From Flavobacteriaceae bacterium (lineage in GTDB: Bacteria > Bacteroidota > Bacteroidia > Flavobacteriales > Flavobacteriaceae), in contig JAQWJV010000035.1 in the NCBI GenBank assembly GCA_029248185.1, positions 1 to 52,161 of the forward strand: 52,161 nucleotides of DNA, in the 5' to 3' direction. Positions within the stretch are counted from its first letter, which is position 1. Every line of letters begins with the position of its first letter. Shown one piece after another: positions 16,412 through 25,178 of this stretch. The translations under genes and the position numbers were made by a program. The notes beneath the pieces are model-generated. The model saw only the letters and a program-made list of their open reading frames with translations, searched no databases and was not told the origin of the DNA.

Positions 16412-16900
16412 ATGAAATTTAAAATTGTTTTTTACCTCTTTCTTTTTGTTTGTATCCTCCTCTTTTTTCAATTGTTTAACACCAACAAGGTTTTGAACTA
16501 TCAAGATGATTTGATTCAAAAGCAAAATCAAACCAATTTAAAATTAAAAGATTCAATTAAAGTTTTGGAAGAATACAGGGCTACTCATGCTTATTTTTCT
16601 TTGTCAGCCCAATCAATCGGAAAGGAAGACCAAAGGGAAACAGATTTATTTCGTCTTGAAAACCAAATTGTTGACGCGTTAAGAGCTTTGAATTCAAGTG
16701 GAGGGTTAAGAAAAGTACTCCCTAAAATTTCAAATAAAGGTACTTTTTTGATTGATCAAATAAAAGTAGTAAATGACCAGTGGGTTTTAATAGGATTTAA
16801 TAGTGATGCAAAGTGGGGGCAAGCTATACTTGAGTTATCAATTGCCAAAGACAATTCAATTCAATTTAATGAGCTCGCTCATTTTGTGAATCCCCTATAG
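16412..16900 (+). CDS. Membrane-anchored hypothetical protein
   Basis: I do not recognise the family of this 162-residue protein. Residues 4-24 form a membrane anchor (KIVFYLFLFVCILLFFQLF), and about 30-55 look like a short coiled coil (LNYQDDLIQKQNQTNLKLKD). The C-terminal 60 residues alternate hydrophobic residues as in beta-strands. It is probably periplasmic and inner-membrane-bound. It follows the metallo-hydrolase after 7 bases, and its last 6 bases overlap convergently with the carboxylesterase gene. Confidence 0.65.
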   Translation: MKFKIVFYLFLFVCILLFFQLFNTNKVLNYQDDLIQKQNQTNLKLKDSIKVLEEYRATHAYFSLSAQSIGKEDQRETDLFRLENQIVDALRALNSSGGLRKVLPKISNKGTFLIDQIKVVNDQWVLIGFNSDAKWGQAILELSIAKDNSIQFNELAHFVNPL

Positions 16901-17521
16901 ATTTGTTTTGTAAATCCACTCCATTAATGCCGTGAAATTCTCTTGTGAAACGGTATGTCCATCTGGAAATTCATGATATTGTATTTCCTTATACAGTTGA
17001 CTCAACGGAAGAATGTGTTTTCTGGCTCTTTCAATTGGGATAACACTGTCTTGAGTTCCGTGCGCTGCATAGGCAATGAATTCGGGTTTATTAAGCGGAA
17101 CACTGTCGTGTATTAAACCACTAAGGGCAATAATTCTTCTCACTTTTTTCGGATGTTGAAAACCCAATGCCCAACTAAGTATTGCCCCTTGACTAAATCC
17201 AAACAAACTAATGTCCTCAGGGTCTAGAGCATATTCCCCAGTGAGGGTATCGATAGTTTCAATTAAGAGACGAACCACACTCCAGGCCTCGTCAATGTCT
17301 GAAGTTACTTCTCCTGCAGCATTCATTCCAAGAGGATACCAAGCGTAACTTCCCTGAGCAAAAGATTGGGGAGCTTGTAACGAAATAATGGTATGAGACG
17401 GGGGTAGGTAAGAGGCAAATGAAAAAAGGTCGTCTGCATTACTGCCATACCCATGAATTAAAAAAATTGCAGGTTTAAGAGTTGCTTGCCCTTCAGCCTT
17501 ACGAATTCTGTATTCTAACAT
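16895..17521 (-). CDS. Phospholipase/carboxylesterase family alpha/beta hydrolase
   Basis: The 208-residue enzyme fits PF02230 (Abhydrolase_2). It has the oxyanion segment FLIHGYGSNADDLFSF, the nucleophile elbow LFGFSQGAI, the acid in AAHGTQDSVIP and the histidine in FPDGHTVSQE. Members hydrolyse short acyl esters or lysophospholipids in the cytoplasm. It lies 5 bases downstream of the dihydroorotase-like gene and is probably cotranscribed with it. Confidence 0.88.
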   Translation of the reverse strand: MLEYRIRKAEGQATLKPAIFLIHGYGSNADDLFSFASYLPPSHTIISLQAPQSFAQGSYAWYPLGMNAAGEVTSDIDEAWSVVRLLIETIDTLTGEYALDPEDISLFGFSQGAILSWALGFQHPKKVRRIIALSGLIHDSVPLNKPEFIAYAAHGTQDSVIPIERARKHILPLSQLYKEIQYHEFPDGHTVSQENFTALMEWIYKTNL

Positions 17522-17526
17522 GTGCC

Positions 17527-18780
17527 TTATGCGTTTAATTGGAGTCGCTCACCTCGAATACAACCATAAACGCTCCCTTTAATGGGAGTTCCAACAAACA
17601 TGCAATTTTTGGAGGTGGAGTGGATTTGTTGATCAGTAAATACTGAAGATCCATTCGGATTAAAGAGACTTAGATCTGCTTTGGTGCCTAATTCAAATGG
17701 AGGGGTTTCAATTGTAAACCTTTTCTTCCCTCTGGTTAAAAAGGAAATTACTTTCTCTAAAGGGAAATGATTTTGTAACACAACGAAGGCTGCCTCTAAA
17801 CCGATACTTCCACTATGGGCACTAATAAACTCTAGATTTTTAAGTTCCGGGTTGATGGGATGGTGCATACTACTGACCATATCAATGGTTCCGTCAAGTA
17901 AACCCTCTTTCAAAGCCCGCTGATCTGCTGCGGTACGAAGGGGGGGGAAAATTTTAAAATCTGAATTGAAATCCATTAAATTTTCATCAGTATAAACCAA
18001 ATGAGGAATACCCACTCCACAGCTGACATTAAGTCCCTTCTTTTTTGCTACTCGCACCAGATCAACACTGGTAGCGCAAGAGATTAACGGAATATGTAAC
18101 TTTCCCTGGGTATATTCTAGCAACTGTAAATCTCGAGCTAAAATGGCCGTCTCAGCAATACTTGGAATTCCTTTGAGTCCTAGATTTGTGCTGATTAAGC
18201 CCTCGTGCATGTGACCCTTATCACTCATAGATTGATCCATAGGATAGGCTTGAATTAAGCCGTCAAAGCTTTGAGAATAATCTAATGCAATACGCAATAA
18301 ATTAGGATTAGTATATGCCCTTTTATAGTCTCCAAAAGCAACTGCGCCTGCATTTTGTAGATCAAAGAGTGAAGCCATTTGTTTTCCTTCACCCGCAGCA
18401 GAAAGAACTGTACTAATATGAAGTTTTGTGGTCTGATGTGCAGTAGTCTGAACCAAATGACTTACATCAGCATGTGTGTTAATAACCGGTTCTGTATCAG
18501 GATTCAAAACAATGTGAGTAAACCCACTTTTAGCAGCTGTTAATAATCCATTCTCTAGGGTTTCACGTTCCTCAAAACCAGGTTCTCCAAAGGATACATT
18601 GGGATCAAACCAGCCTGAAGATATGTGTAAGTCTTTTAAATTAATGACTTGGTCTGAATTAATTTCGATCTGATCCTCTATTTGAGTGAGTATTCCATCA
18701 TCGATTAAAACATCCTTTATTTGGTTGTGAAAAGGACTCTTTTCGTGAAGAAGCGTAGCATTTTTAAGAAGTATCTTCAT
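17527..18780 (-). CDS. Dihydroorotase-like protein, probably catalytically inactive
   Basis: The 417-residue protein has the amidohydrolase fold of class I dihydroorotase, with the small beta-domain at both ends and blocks such as GEPGFEERETLENGLLTAAK and LGLKGIPSIAETAILARD. However, the metal-binding D-x-H-x-H at the first strand reads D59-P-N-V-S63, and the region where active enzymes have a T-D-H reads VSSMHHPINPE. Both changes remove metal ligands. Non-catalytic dihydroorotase homologues (PyrX type) act as structural partners of aspartate transcarbamoylase in some bacteria; a similar role here is inference. It has its own -7 box. Confidence 0.85.
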   Translation of the reverse strand: MKILLKNATLLHEKSPFHNQIKDVLIDDGILTQIEDQIEINSDQVINLKDLHISSGWFDPNVSFGEPGFEERETLENGLLTAAKSGFTHIVLNPDTEPVINTHADVSHLVQTTAHQTTKLHISTVLSAAGEGKQMASLFDLQNAGAVAFGDYKRAYTNPNLLRIALDYSQSFDGLIQAYPMDQSMSDKGHMHEGLISTNLGLKGIPSIAETAILARDLQLLEYTQGKLHIPLISCATSVDLVRVAKKKGLNVSCGVGIPHLVYTDENLMDFNSDFKIFPPLRTAADQRALKEGLLDGTIDMVSSMHHPINPELKNLEFISAHSGSIGLEAAFVVLQNHFPLEKVISFLTRGKKRFTIETPPFELGTKADLSLFNPNGSSVFTDQQIHSTSKNCMFVGTPIKGSVYGCIRGERLQLNA

Positions 18781-18796
18781 TTGCTGTAAATCCTAG

Positions 18797-18804
18797 CAAA
18801 AATA
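18797..18804 (-). promoter_or_regulatory. -7 box TATTTTTG for the dihydroorotase-like gene
   Basis: A perfect match on the minus strand, 16 bases before ATG 18780. It suggests that the dihydroorotase-like/carboxylesterase pair is transcribed separately from the pxp genes that end at 18846. Confidence 0.5.
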
Positions 18805-18845
18805 AGAAACAATTTTATATTAAGAGTCCCCGTTGGAAAGACTTA

Positions 18846-19694
18846 TTATGGAAGTGATGTAATTTCAAATTTTATTTGATCCCTAGTTGATTTTTGGGCT
18901 AGTAAATTAAGAGCATCATCACTCAGTTGAAGAATTCTTGGATAACCCCCCGTAACTTGTGCATCACGCATTAGAATGATCAAAGTCCCATCAGGTGTAA
19001 GCTGAACGACCCCAGGGAGAGTAGGAGCAGTCCATATTTGAGGAAGTGTTTGTGATATTTTTTCATTGAGTTGATACCCCATTCTATTGTTATTTTGACT
19101 GATGGAAAATTTTTTCTTTTTGAGGATATTTTTAGAAGTAGTGTTGAGTAACTGATATTCTGGTCCTTCGAATGCCTCCAATTTTAAATCGCCATAGTTG
19201 ATCAATTGCTTTTTTATTTTAGCACTTTTGGGACGAAATGGAATTTCATGAAAGGGAATGAGACTTTTTTTGTTAATTTGATGCTGTCGGGTCAATCCTT
19301 TATATTGACTTTTACTGCCAAATACCGTTTCTGTTTGTAGTCCACCCAGTAGGGCTAGATAGGTCCTGCATCCTTCTTTTGTAGATGAAAATTGTAATAC
19401 ATCTCCTTTGTTTATCTGTATGGGTTCATACATTTGTACAGGATTGAAATTGAGCAATGCAGGCATCATGGCTCCAGTAATGGCAATATGGGTCGCTTGA
19501 TGAAATTTTAAAGTCGCTCCTCTCAGGGTCATTTCAAGACAAGCAGCATTGGGATCATTATTTAATAATGCATTTGCCCAATTGAATGCATTCAAGTCCA
19601 TGGCTCCCGAGATAGGCACGCCCAGTGATTGATGGCCAAAACGGCCTAAATCCTGAAGGCTGGTATACCAGCCAGCATTTTGAATCTCGATCAT
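18846..19694 (-). CDS. pxpC: 5-oxoprolinase subunit PxpC
   Basis: PxpABC hydrolyses 5-oxoproline (pyroglutamate) to glutamate with ATP. This 282-residue subunit is of the KipA/biotin-dependent carboxyltransferase-like family. It starts MIEIQNAGWYTSLQDLGRFG and has GVPISGAMDLNAFNWANALL, both hallmarks of the family, and near the end PTLPGVVQLTPDGTLIILMR. Its ATG overlaps the pxpB stop by 4 bases. It is the last gene of a six-gene overlapping leftward operon. Confidence 0.94.
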   Translation of the reverse strand: MIEIQNAGWYTSLQDLGRFGHQSLGVPISGAMDLNAFNWANALLNNDPNAACLEMTLRGATLKFHQATHIAITGAMMPALLNFNPVQMYEPIQINKGDVLQFSSTKEGCRTYLALLGGLQTETVFGSKSQYKGLTRQHQINKKSLIPFHEIPFRPKSAKIKKQLINYGDLKLEAFEGPEYQLLNTTSKNILKKKKFSISQNNNRMGYQLNEKISQTLPQIWTAPTLPGVVQLTPDGTLIILMRDAQVTGGYPRILQLSDDALNLLAQKSTRDQIKFEITSLP

Positions 19695-20416
19695 CCTTTT
19701 TTAGTTAAATATTGAATAGGATTTTTTGCTTTTAAAATCAATTGGTACTCTTCGTATGAGATAGGATCAAATGAAAGGGTATCTCCTGAGGCTGCAAAAC
19801 AGGGATTTTTTTTATCGGGATTGAATAGCGGAATCGGAGTATTTCCAATGATTTGCCAACCTCCTGGACTTTGGCTGGGATAGATCCCTGTTTGTTTGCC
19901 TCCTATGGCAATCGCTCCTTTGGAAATCTTCAAACGAGGCGTTTTTTTTCTGGGAAAGAACAAACGCGGATCAAGGCCTTCCAGATATAAAAAACCAGGT
20001 AAAAAACCAATAAAAAAGACATTATAAGTCGGCTGAGAATGCCTGCTGACGATCTCTTCTTTGCTCAAGTTTAATTCAGATGACAGTTCCTCTAAATCCA
20101 ACGCAAATTCTCCTTCATAGCAAACGGGAAGAGTCCAATGTTTTGATTTTTTATGCCTTTGGGCACTATCAATATTTCTAAATTGTGTCTCAAGTTGGGC
20201 TTTGATTTCGGTTAAATTTTCTAGCTCATTTTTCCACTGAATCAAGAGGGTACAGTATCCTTGAGTAATTTGACAAATGTCTTTAAAGTGACTTTCTATA
20301 TTTGTTTTGAAGCAATTTATTTCATGCAACAGATCTAAATTGGGTTCTTGCTGCCATTCCAATAAAAGGGCTTTTGGATGCATCTGAAAAAAAGTAAAAG
20401 GAAGCGATTTACTCAT
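19691..20416 (-). CDS. pxpB: 5-oxoprolinase subunit PxpB (KipI-like)
   Basis: The 241-residue protein contains the KipI-family blocks FIGFLPGFLYLEGLDPRLFF, GAIAIGGKQTGIYPSQSPGG and WQIIGNTPIPLFNP. The N-terminal ~80 residues are the less conserved cyclophilin-unrelated domain of KipI. In Bacillus KipI inhibits a sporulation kinase, but together with pxpA and pxpC the role is 5-oxoproline hydrolysis. It overlaps pxpA by 8 bases and pxpC by 4. Confidence 0.94.
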   Translation of the reverse strand: MSKSLPFTFFQMHPKALLLEWQQEPNLDLLHEINCFKTNIESHFKDICQITQGYCTLLIQWKNELENLTEIKAQLETQFRNIDSAQRHKKSKHWTLPVCYEGEFALDLEELSSELNLSKEEIVSRHSQPTYNVFFIGFLPGFLYLEGLDPRLFFPRKKTPRLKISKGAIAIGGKQTGIYPSQSPGGWQIIGNTPIPLFNPDKKNPCFAASGDTLSFDPISYEEYQLILKAKNPIQYLTKKG

Positions 20417-21143
20417 TGGGTAAATGTTTTTTCTGAAATAAATGGAGCATTGTTTTTAAATTTTCAACTGAATTTGGGTGATCTCCATGTATGCAAAGGG
20501 TATTAGCTTTCAATTCAATCCAAGTCTTGTCTAATGTCATTACTTTTTGTTTCTGAACCAAATAATAAAATTGATTATACAAGGCTTGAATTTCTTGCAG
20601 AACCCCCTTGGGATGGGAACGAGGGACTAATTGTCCACTACTCAAATAAGCTCTATCTATAAAAGCTTCCCTCCAAACGGCAATACCATGGGTATGAGCC
20701 AATTTTTCGAGCACACTTTTAGGTAGTGTAACTACAATTGCTTTTGGGCAAAGTACTTTAATTACCTCCAGAAATATTGATGCTGATGTAATATCGTTAG
20801 CACAGCTGTGATATAAGGCGCCATGGGGTTTTACATGATGTAAAACAGTAGGTGAGAGTTCATCTAAAAGCAACTCTATTTGATCAGATAAACTGTGGTA
20901 AAGTTCGGTATCACTCAATTTCATTTCTTTTCTCCCAAAATTTTCTTTGTCGGGATAGGAGGGGTGTGCGCCAATTTTTACCTGGTATTTTTGGGCCAAT
21001 GCGACTACTTCTTTTATTGTATTTCGATCTCCGCTATGACCTCCGCAAGCGATATTACAGGAATCTAAATAGGGCATAAGGGCTTCTTCTATGGCGTAGC
21101 CCTCACCTAAATCAGCATTGATGTGAAATGGTTTTGTACTCAT
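20409..21143 (-). CDS. pxpA: 5-oxoprolinase subunit PxpA (LamB/YcsF)
   Basis: This 244-residue TIM-barrel-like protein has the start HINADLGEGYAIEEALMPYL, then CNIACGGHSGD and KIGAHPSYPDKENFGRKEM, all diagnostic of LamB/YcsF. The conserved HHVKPHGALYH motif follows. PxpA carries out the hydrolysis step after PxpBC activates 5-oxoproline. Its start is 1 base after the stop of the Nramp-like gene. Confidence 0.95.
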   Translation of the reverse strand: MSTKPFHINADLGEGYAIEEALMPYLDSCNIACGGHSGDRNTIKEVVALAQKYQVKIGAHPSYPDKENFGRKEMKLSDTELYHSLSDQIELLLDELSPTVLHHVKPHGALYHSCANDITSASIFLEVIKVLCPKAIVVTLPKSVLEKLAHTHGIAVWREAFIDRAYLSSGQLVPRSHPKGVLQEIQALYNQFYYLVQKQKVMTLDKTWIELKANTLCIHGDHPNSVENLKTMLHLFQKKHLPNE

Positions 21144-21144
21144 T

Positions 21145-22371
21145 TTAAAAGCTTTGATATACAGACCATAGGCTCCGCAGACTCAAAAAGACGGAGATAA
21201 GAACAATGAATAAGCCCAAGATATTCTGTTTTAGATTATTTCTTGAGGCTCCCAAAAGAGAAGTTTTATTTAAGATCCAGAGAAGAATTGCAGCGATTAT
21301 GGGCAACAAGATTCCATTGGTAATTTGTGCAAATTGAATAATAAAAATCAATTTAAGTCCCGTAGCAGAAAATAGAATCCCAAATAAGATTACAATTCCC
21401 CAAACTCGCTGGAACTTGGAGTTTTTCAAGTTAACTTTCCATCCCATACATCCACAAACGACATAAGCTGCTGCTAGGGGAGCTGTAATTGTACTGGTTA
21501 TCCCTGCGGCAAAAAGCCCAAAAGAGAGGAAATATTTGGCAAAAGATCCAAACAAAGGTTCTAAACCAAGCGCAAGATCTGCAGCGCTGTCTAGGGATAC
21601 AGTTTGGATAGATGCGGCGGTAATAATTACACTCATTGAAATAACCCCACCTAAAACGAGTGCTATAACCATGTCTTTTATCGCAAAGGGGAGATCGGAT
21701 TTGTTTGACCATTTTTCTTTTACCAATTCAGTATGGAGAAAAAGATTGTAGGGAACGATGGTTGTTCCCACCAGACCAATGATACTCAATACACTTCCTT
21801 GGGGAGTGGAAAATTTAAAAACACCAATCAGCACCTCCTTGATGGAGGGACCTGTAACCATAGCTGTAATTAAAAAAGAAATACTCATCAAAATCACCAA
21901 TACAACAAGACTACGCTCAATGATTTTATATTTTCCGGTCCATAATAAGCTGGCTGCGATTAGTCCAATCCCAATTGAAAAAAGGTTTATTTCAAATCCA
22001 AAGGCATTGAGTGATTTTTTGCCAAACAATGTTTCTAATCCCAAAACCGCTCCACTGATATTCCCTGCTTCGTAGGCCGTATTTCCTATCATGATCGCCA
22101 AGAAGATTAAAGTCAAGAGTCCCGATTGAATCCAAGGTGTTTTAATTTCGTCTTTTATGGCTTGTGTAATACTTTTTTGACCGATAACACCCAATCGAAC
22201 CGCCATCCCCTGAAGAACAATGGCTGCAATGATGGCCACTAAAATGGCCCAAATTAATTCTAAACCGTACTGTGCTCCCACAAGGGTGCACAATGTAATG
22301 GTTCCCGGACCAATAAATGCTGCTGCAATTAAAGGTCCTGGGCCCATTTGACTTAATAATTTTTTAAACAT
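21145..22371 (-). CDS. Nramp-like membrane transporter without the metal-binding signature
   Basis: The 408-residue protein has about 11 membrane helices and the Nramp (APC superfamily) layout. In helix 1 the canonical DPGN metal motif reads GPGT (AAAFIGPGTITLCTLVGA), and in helix 6 the canonical MPHN reads VPYN (TTIVPYNLFLHTELV). Hence the aspartate, asparagine and methionine that bind Mn2+/Fe2+ are missing. It sits directly before pxpA, so uptake of 5-oxoproline or a related compound is an alternative to metal transport (inference). I prefer ATG 22371 (MFKKLLSQMGPGPL); an upstream ATG at 22446 would add 25 residues and overlap the preceding gene. Confidence 0.82.
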   Translation of the reverse strand: MFKKLLSQMGPGPLIAAAFIGPGTITLCTLVGAQYGLELIWAILVAIIAAIVLQGMAVRLGVIGQKSITQAIKDEIKTPWIQSGLLTLIFLAIMIGNTAYEAGNISGAVLGLETLFGKKSLNAFGFEINLFSIGIGLIAASLLWTGKYKIIERSLVVLVILMSISFLITAMVTGPSIKEVLIGVFKFSTPQGSVLSIIGLVGTTIVPYNLFLHTELVKEKWSNKSDLPFAIKDMVIALVLGGVISMSVIITAASIQTVSLDSAADLALGLEPLFGSFAKYFLSFGLFAAGITSTITAPLAAAYVVCGCMGWKVNLKNSKFQRVWGIVILFGILFSATGLKLIFIIQFAQITNGILLPIIAAILLWILNKTSLLGASRNNLKQNILGLFIVLISVFLSLRSLWSVYQSF

Positions 22372-22429
22372 TTTGAGCGAAAAAGGGTTTTGGTTCTTAA
22401 ATGAACAAGATAGAAAAAAAGATTTCAAA

Positions 22430-23197
22430 TCATTTGAAACCTTCATAAACTCCTAGGCCAAAGAGAGCAAAGTCATATTTAACGGGGTCAGTTGGGTCGA
22501 ATTTTCGAAGCGCTGTGTCGAGTTGCACCAAAGCTTTAAAATCGTTTTGTTTACGTTTTAAAATACCTAAACTACGCGCTACATTTCCACTGTGTACATC
22601 GAGAGGGCAAGAGAGTTGTGCAGCCTTTAGTCGGTTCCAAACCCCGAAATCAACACCCATTAAAGCAGGACGAACCATCCACCGCAAATACATGTTTAGG
22701 CGTTTTGCTGAGGATCCCTTTAAGGGATCCGAGACATGTTTTTCAGTTCTTTTTTCATGGGTTAACTCAAAAAAAATCTTTTTAAATTGATGGATATTTT
22801 GATACATATCCGATGCCTTTTTGTGCGTAGAAAAAGCATACTCCAGTCCCTTGTGTTTCGTATAAATATTTCGAAGTGCTTTAATGAAATAGATAAAATC
22901 AATCCCATTGAAGGTTCTATGGACAAAAGTGTTGAGCGGTTTAAGGTCTGCCTCTTTGTGTTCCATGACAAAAGTGTGCGGATCATTATCCATAAACTGC
23001 ATCATTCGATTTCCACTTTTGATTATGCTAACTCGATTACCCCAAGCAATGGTTGCAATCAAAAATCCAGCAATTTCAATGTCTTCTTTTTTGTCAAAAC
23101 GATGGGGGATCTGAATAGGGTCTTGCTCTAAAAAATGAGAAGACTCGAAGGTTCTCGCTTTCTCATCTAAAAAGGCTTTTAATTCTTTTTTATTCAC
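22430..23197 (-). CDS. TIGR02757 (DUF2400) family protein
   Basis: This 255-residue protein of unknown biochemical function matches the conserved TIGR02757 family. Signs are DPIQIPHRFDKKEDIEIAGF, IATIAWGNRVSIIKSG, the RLNMYLRWMVR segment and DVHSGNVARSLGILKRKQND near the end. The C-terminal part resembles a helix-hairpin-helix DNA glycosylase fold, which suggests a nucleic acid substrate. It starts with GTG that overlaps the stop of the ABC ATPase gene by 4 bases (GTGA), so the two are translationally coupled. Confidence 0.82.
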   Translation of the reverse strand: MNKKELKAFLDEKARTFESSHFLEQDPIQIPHRFDKKEDIEIAGFLIATIAWGNRVSIIKSGNRMMQFMDNDPHTFVMEHKEADLKPLNTFVHRTFNGIDFIYFIKALRNIYTKHKGLEYAFSTHKKASDMYQNIHQFKKIFFELTHEKRTEKHVSDPLKGSSAKRLNMYLRWMVRPALMGVDFGVWNRLKAAQLSCPLDVHSGNVARSLGILKRKQNDFKALVQLDTALRKFDPTDPVKYDFALFGLGVYEGFK

Positions 23198-23865
23198 ACT
23201 TCAATTTTACCGTCTTTAAGACTGATTGTTCTATCAGCACGTTCGGCGAGATCTTTATTGTGGGTAACAATCACAAAACTACAACCAAGCTCCTTACGTA
23301 ATTCAAAAAATAAATCATGCAAACGATCCGCATTTTCAGAATCTAAATTTCCGCTAGGCTCATCTGCAAAAATGATTTTGGGATCATTGATTAAAGCCCT
23401 TGCTACAGCAACGCGCTGCTGTTCTCCTCCAGAAAGTGCACTGGGTTTGTGTGAAGCTCGATCCGCAATTCCTAAGCGCTTTAATAGTTTAAGTGCTTTC
23501 TCTTTGGACTCTTTTGAAAAAGTGCCTCCCAACCAACAGGGGATACAAACGTTTTCTAGGGCCGTAAATTCAGGAAGTAGTTCGTGGAATTGAAAAATAA
23601 ACCCCATGTTTTGATTTCTGAATTGTGCTAATTTTTTATCCGAAAGTTGGGTGGTGTCAATAGCGTTGACAATGATCTGGGTTTTAGAGTCTCTATTGGG
23701 GCGGTCTAAAGTTCCTAAAATATGAAGAAGGGTAGTCTTTCCAGCTCCAGAGGGACCCACAATAGCAATTATTTCTTCTTCCTTTAGTGAGAGAGATACC
23801 TCAGACAAAACAGCTAAGTCTCCGTAATTTTTAGATACATTTTGGGCGGTAAGCAAGTGTTTCAT
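23194..23865 (-). CDS. ABC transporter ATP-binding protein, LolD/MacB-like
   Basis: The 223-residue ATPase has Walker A GPSGAGKTTLLHILG, the Q-loop region FIFQFHELLPEFTALENV, signature LSGGEQQRVAVARAL, Walker B IIFADEPSGNLD and the H-loop FVIVTHNKDLA. The FHELLPEFTALENV segment is typical of LolD, which drives lipoprotein release from the inner membrane. No permease (LolC/E type) gene is adjacent. It is the first gene of the overlapping operon that leads to pxpABC. Confidence 0.9.
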   Translation of the reverse strand: MKHLLTAQNVSKNYGDLAVLSEVSLSLKEEEIIAIVGPSGAGKTTLLHILGTLDRPNRDSKTQIIVNAIDTTQLSDKKLAQFRNQNMGFIFQFHELLPEFTALENVCIPCWLGGTFSKESKEKALKLLKRLGIADRASHKPSALSGGEQQRVAVARALINDPKIIFADEPSGNLDSENADRLHDLFFELRKELGCSFVIVTHNKDLAERADRTISLKDGKIEV

Positions 23866-23873
23866 AGACCCCT

Positions 23874-23881
23874 CTAAAGTA
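23874..23881 (-). promoter_or_regulatory. Candidate -7 box (TACTTTAG) of the ATPase-to-pxpC operon
   Basis: This box matches TAnnTTTG at all but one position and has TTG 19 bases upstream (minus strand, in ATTTCTTGAAGG). It lies 8 bases before the ATG at 23865. No other box is visible before the genes of this operon down to pxpC. Confidence 0.35.
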
Positions 23882-24037
23882 CTTCTTTTTTATATTCCTT
23901 CAAGAAATCAATTTCATTTCTTCAACGTCTGTTTAATAGATTTGGAAATAATAATTTCATACTACTTAATTTTTTAAACAAAATAACCTTAAATAGCGCA
24001 TCACTTTGTATATTTATTTAACAAAATTAAAAAAAAA

Positions 24038-24580
24038 GTGATCAAAACTATATATTTAGCTGGAGGCTGTTTTTGGTGTACTGAGGCAGTTTTTCAGCGT
24101 ATTGATGGAGTGACAGAAGTGTTGCCGGGGTATATAGATGGAACGATTAAGAATCCAGCTTATCGAGAAGTATGTACTGGGAGAACAGGACATACCGAAG
24201 CAATATCTATTCAATACGATACTCGTGTGATCAATTTTGCAGCCCTTTTGCTGATATTTTTTAATACGCATGATCCCACAACACGCAACAGACAAGGAAA
24301 CGATGTGGGAACTCAATACCGCTCAGGAATCTATTTTACTGAAGTTGAGCAACAAACTATTGCAGAAACGATAATGAAACAGTTAGAGCTTGAAGGAGTT
24401 TTTGAATCTCCCATAGTTACGGAAGTGAAGGCGGCTACTCCTTTTTATAAAGCGGAAGAAGAGCATGTGAATTATTACAATCTAAATAAAACGCAACCTT
24501 ATTGTACCTATAGGATTGACCCCAAGATCGAAAAATTAAAACACTATTTTACTAATTATATTACGACAAAAAATGAATGA
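24038..24580 (+). CDS. msrA: Peptide-methionine (S)-S-oxide reductase MsrA
   Basis: MsrA repairs methionine-S-sulfoxide in proteins. The 180-residue protein has the catalytic motif [12 protein letters not shown] at residues 9-20 and the family blocks [38 protein letters not shown] and [12 protein letters not shown]. It starts with GTG at 24038, with no usable ATG nearby. No MsrB domain is fused or adjacent. Its stop overlaps the start of folE by 8 bases. Confidence 0.95.
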   Translation: MIKTIYLAGGCFWCTEAVFQRIDGVTEVLPGYIDGTIKNPAYREVCTGRTGHTEAISIQYDTRVINFAALLLIFFNTHDPTTRNRQGNDVGTQYRSGIYFTEVEQQTIAETIMKQLELEGVFESPIVTEVKAATPFYKAEEEHVNYYNLNKTQPYCTYRIDPKIEKLKHYFTNYITTKNE

Positions 24581-25166
24581 CAACTTTAATATTGAAACCT
24601 TTCCGGTAACCGAACAAATTAAAACGAATTACGAAGACATTCTTCACTTATTGGGAGAAGATAAAAGCCGTGAGGGCTTATTGAAAACCCCTGAGCGTGC
24701 AGCCAAAGCCATGAAATTCTTGACAGAAGGCTATGAGCAGGATCCCAAACAGATACTTCAAGGTGCCATGTTTGAGGAAAGTTATAATGAAATGGTGATT
24801 GTTAAAGAAATTGAATTGTATTCCTTGTGTGAGCATCACATACTCCCTTTTTTTGGGAAAGCACATATTGCCTATATTCCTAACGGTCATATCGTAGGGC
24901 TCAGTAAAATACCACGGGTGGTAGATGTTTTTGCCCGAAGATTACAAGTACAAGAACGCTTGACAGAACAAATCTTAGATTGTATCAACGATACCCTTCA
25001 GCCGAGAGGTGTGGCTGTGGTTATTGAGGCTTCGCACATGTGTATGATGATGCGCGGCGTGCAAAAACAGAACTCAACCACAACAACCTCTGGGTTTAGA
25101 GGTGCTTTTAAAGATACCGATACACGTAATGAATTTTTGAAATTGATCAGTTCGGGACTTTCGTAG
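24573..25166 (+). CDS. folE: GTP cyclohydrolase I
   Basis: FolE makes 7,8-dihydroneopterin triphosphate from GTP, the first step to tetrahydrofolate. The 197-residue protein carries the zinc ligands in [20 protein letters not shown] and in [10 protein letters not shown], and the substrate-binding block [20 protein letters not shown]. The start overlaps msrA, so both genes are read from one mRNA. It converges on DUF6787 with a 12-base gap. Confidence 0.97.
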   Translation: MNDNFNIETFPVTEQIKTNYEDILHLLGEDKSREGLLKTPERAAKAMKFLTEGYEQDPKQILQGAMFEESYNEMVIVKEIELYSLCEHHILPFFGKAHIAYIPNGHIVGLSKIPRVVDVFARRLQVQERLTEQILDCINDTLQPRGVAVVIEASHMCMMMRGVQKQNSTTTTSGFRGAFKDTDTRNEFLKLISSGLS

Positions 25167-25178
25167 GGTTTTAAGTTA

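Noticed and set aside
19691-20416. Interpretation of the KipI-like protein as a histidine kinase inhibitor
   Set aside because: With pxpA and pxpC in the same overlapping operon the 5-oxoprolinase role is far more likely, and no KinA-type sporulation kinase is expected in this phylum.
22712-22730. Near-perfect palindrome GGATCCCTT / AAGGGATCC
   Set aside because: It lies inside the TIGR02757 coding region and encodes the ordinary residues around DPLKGSS; no second copy was seen and there is no sign of an element boundary.
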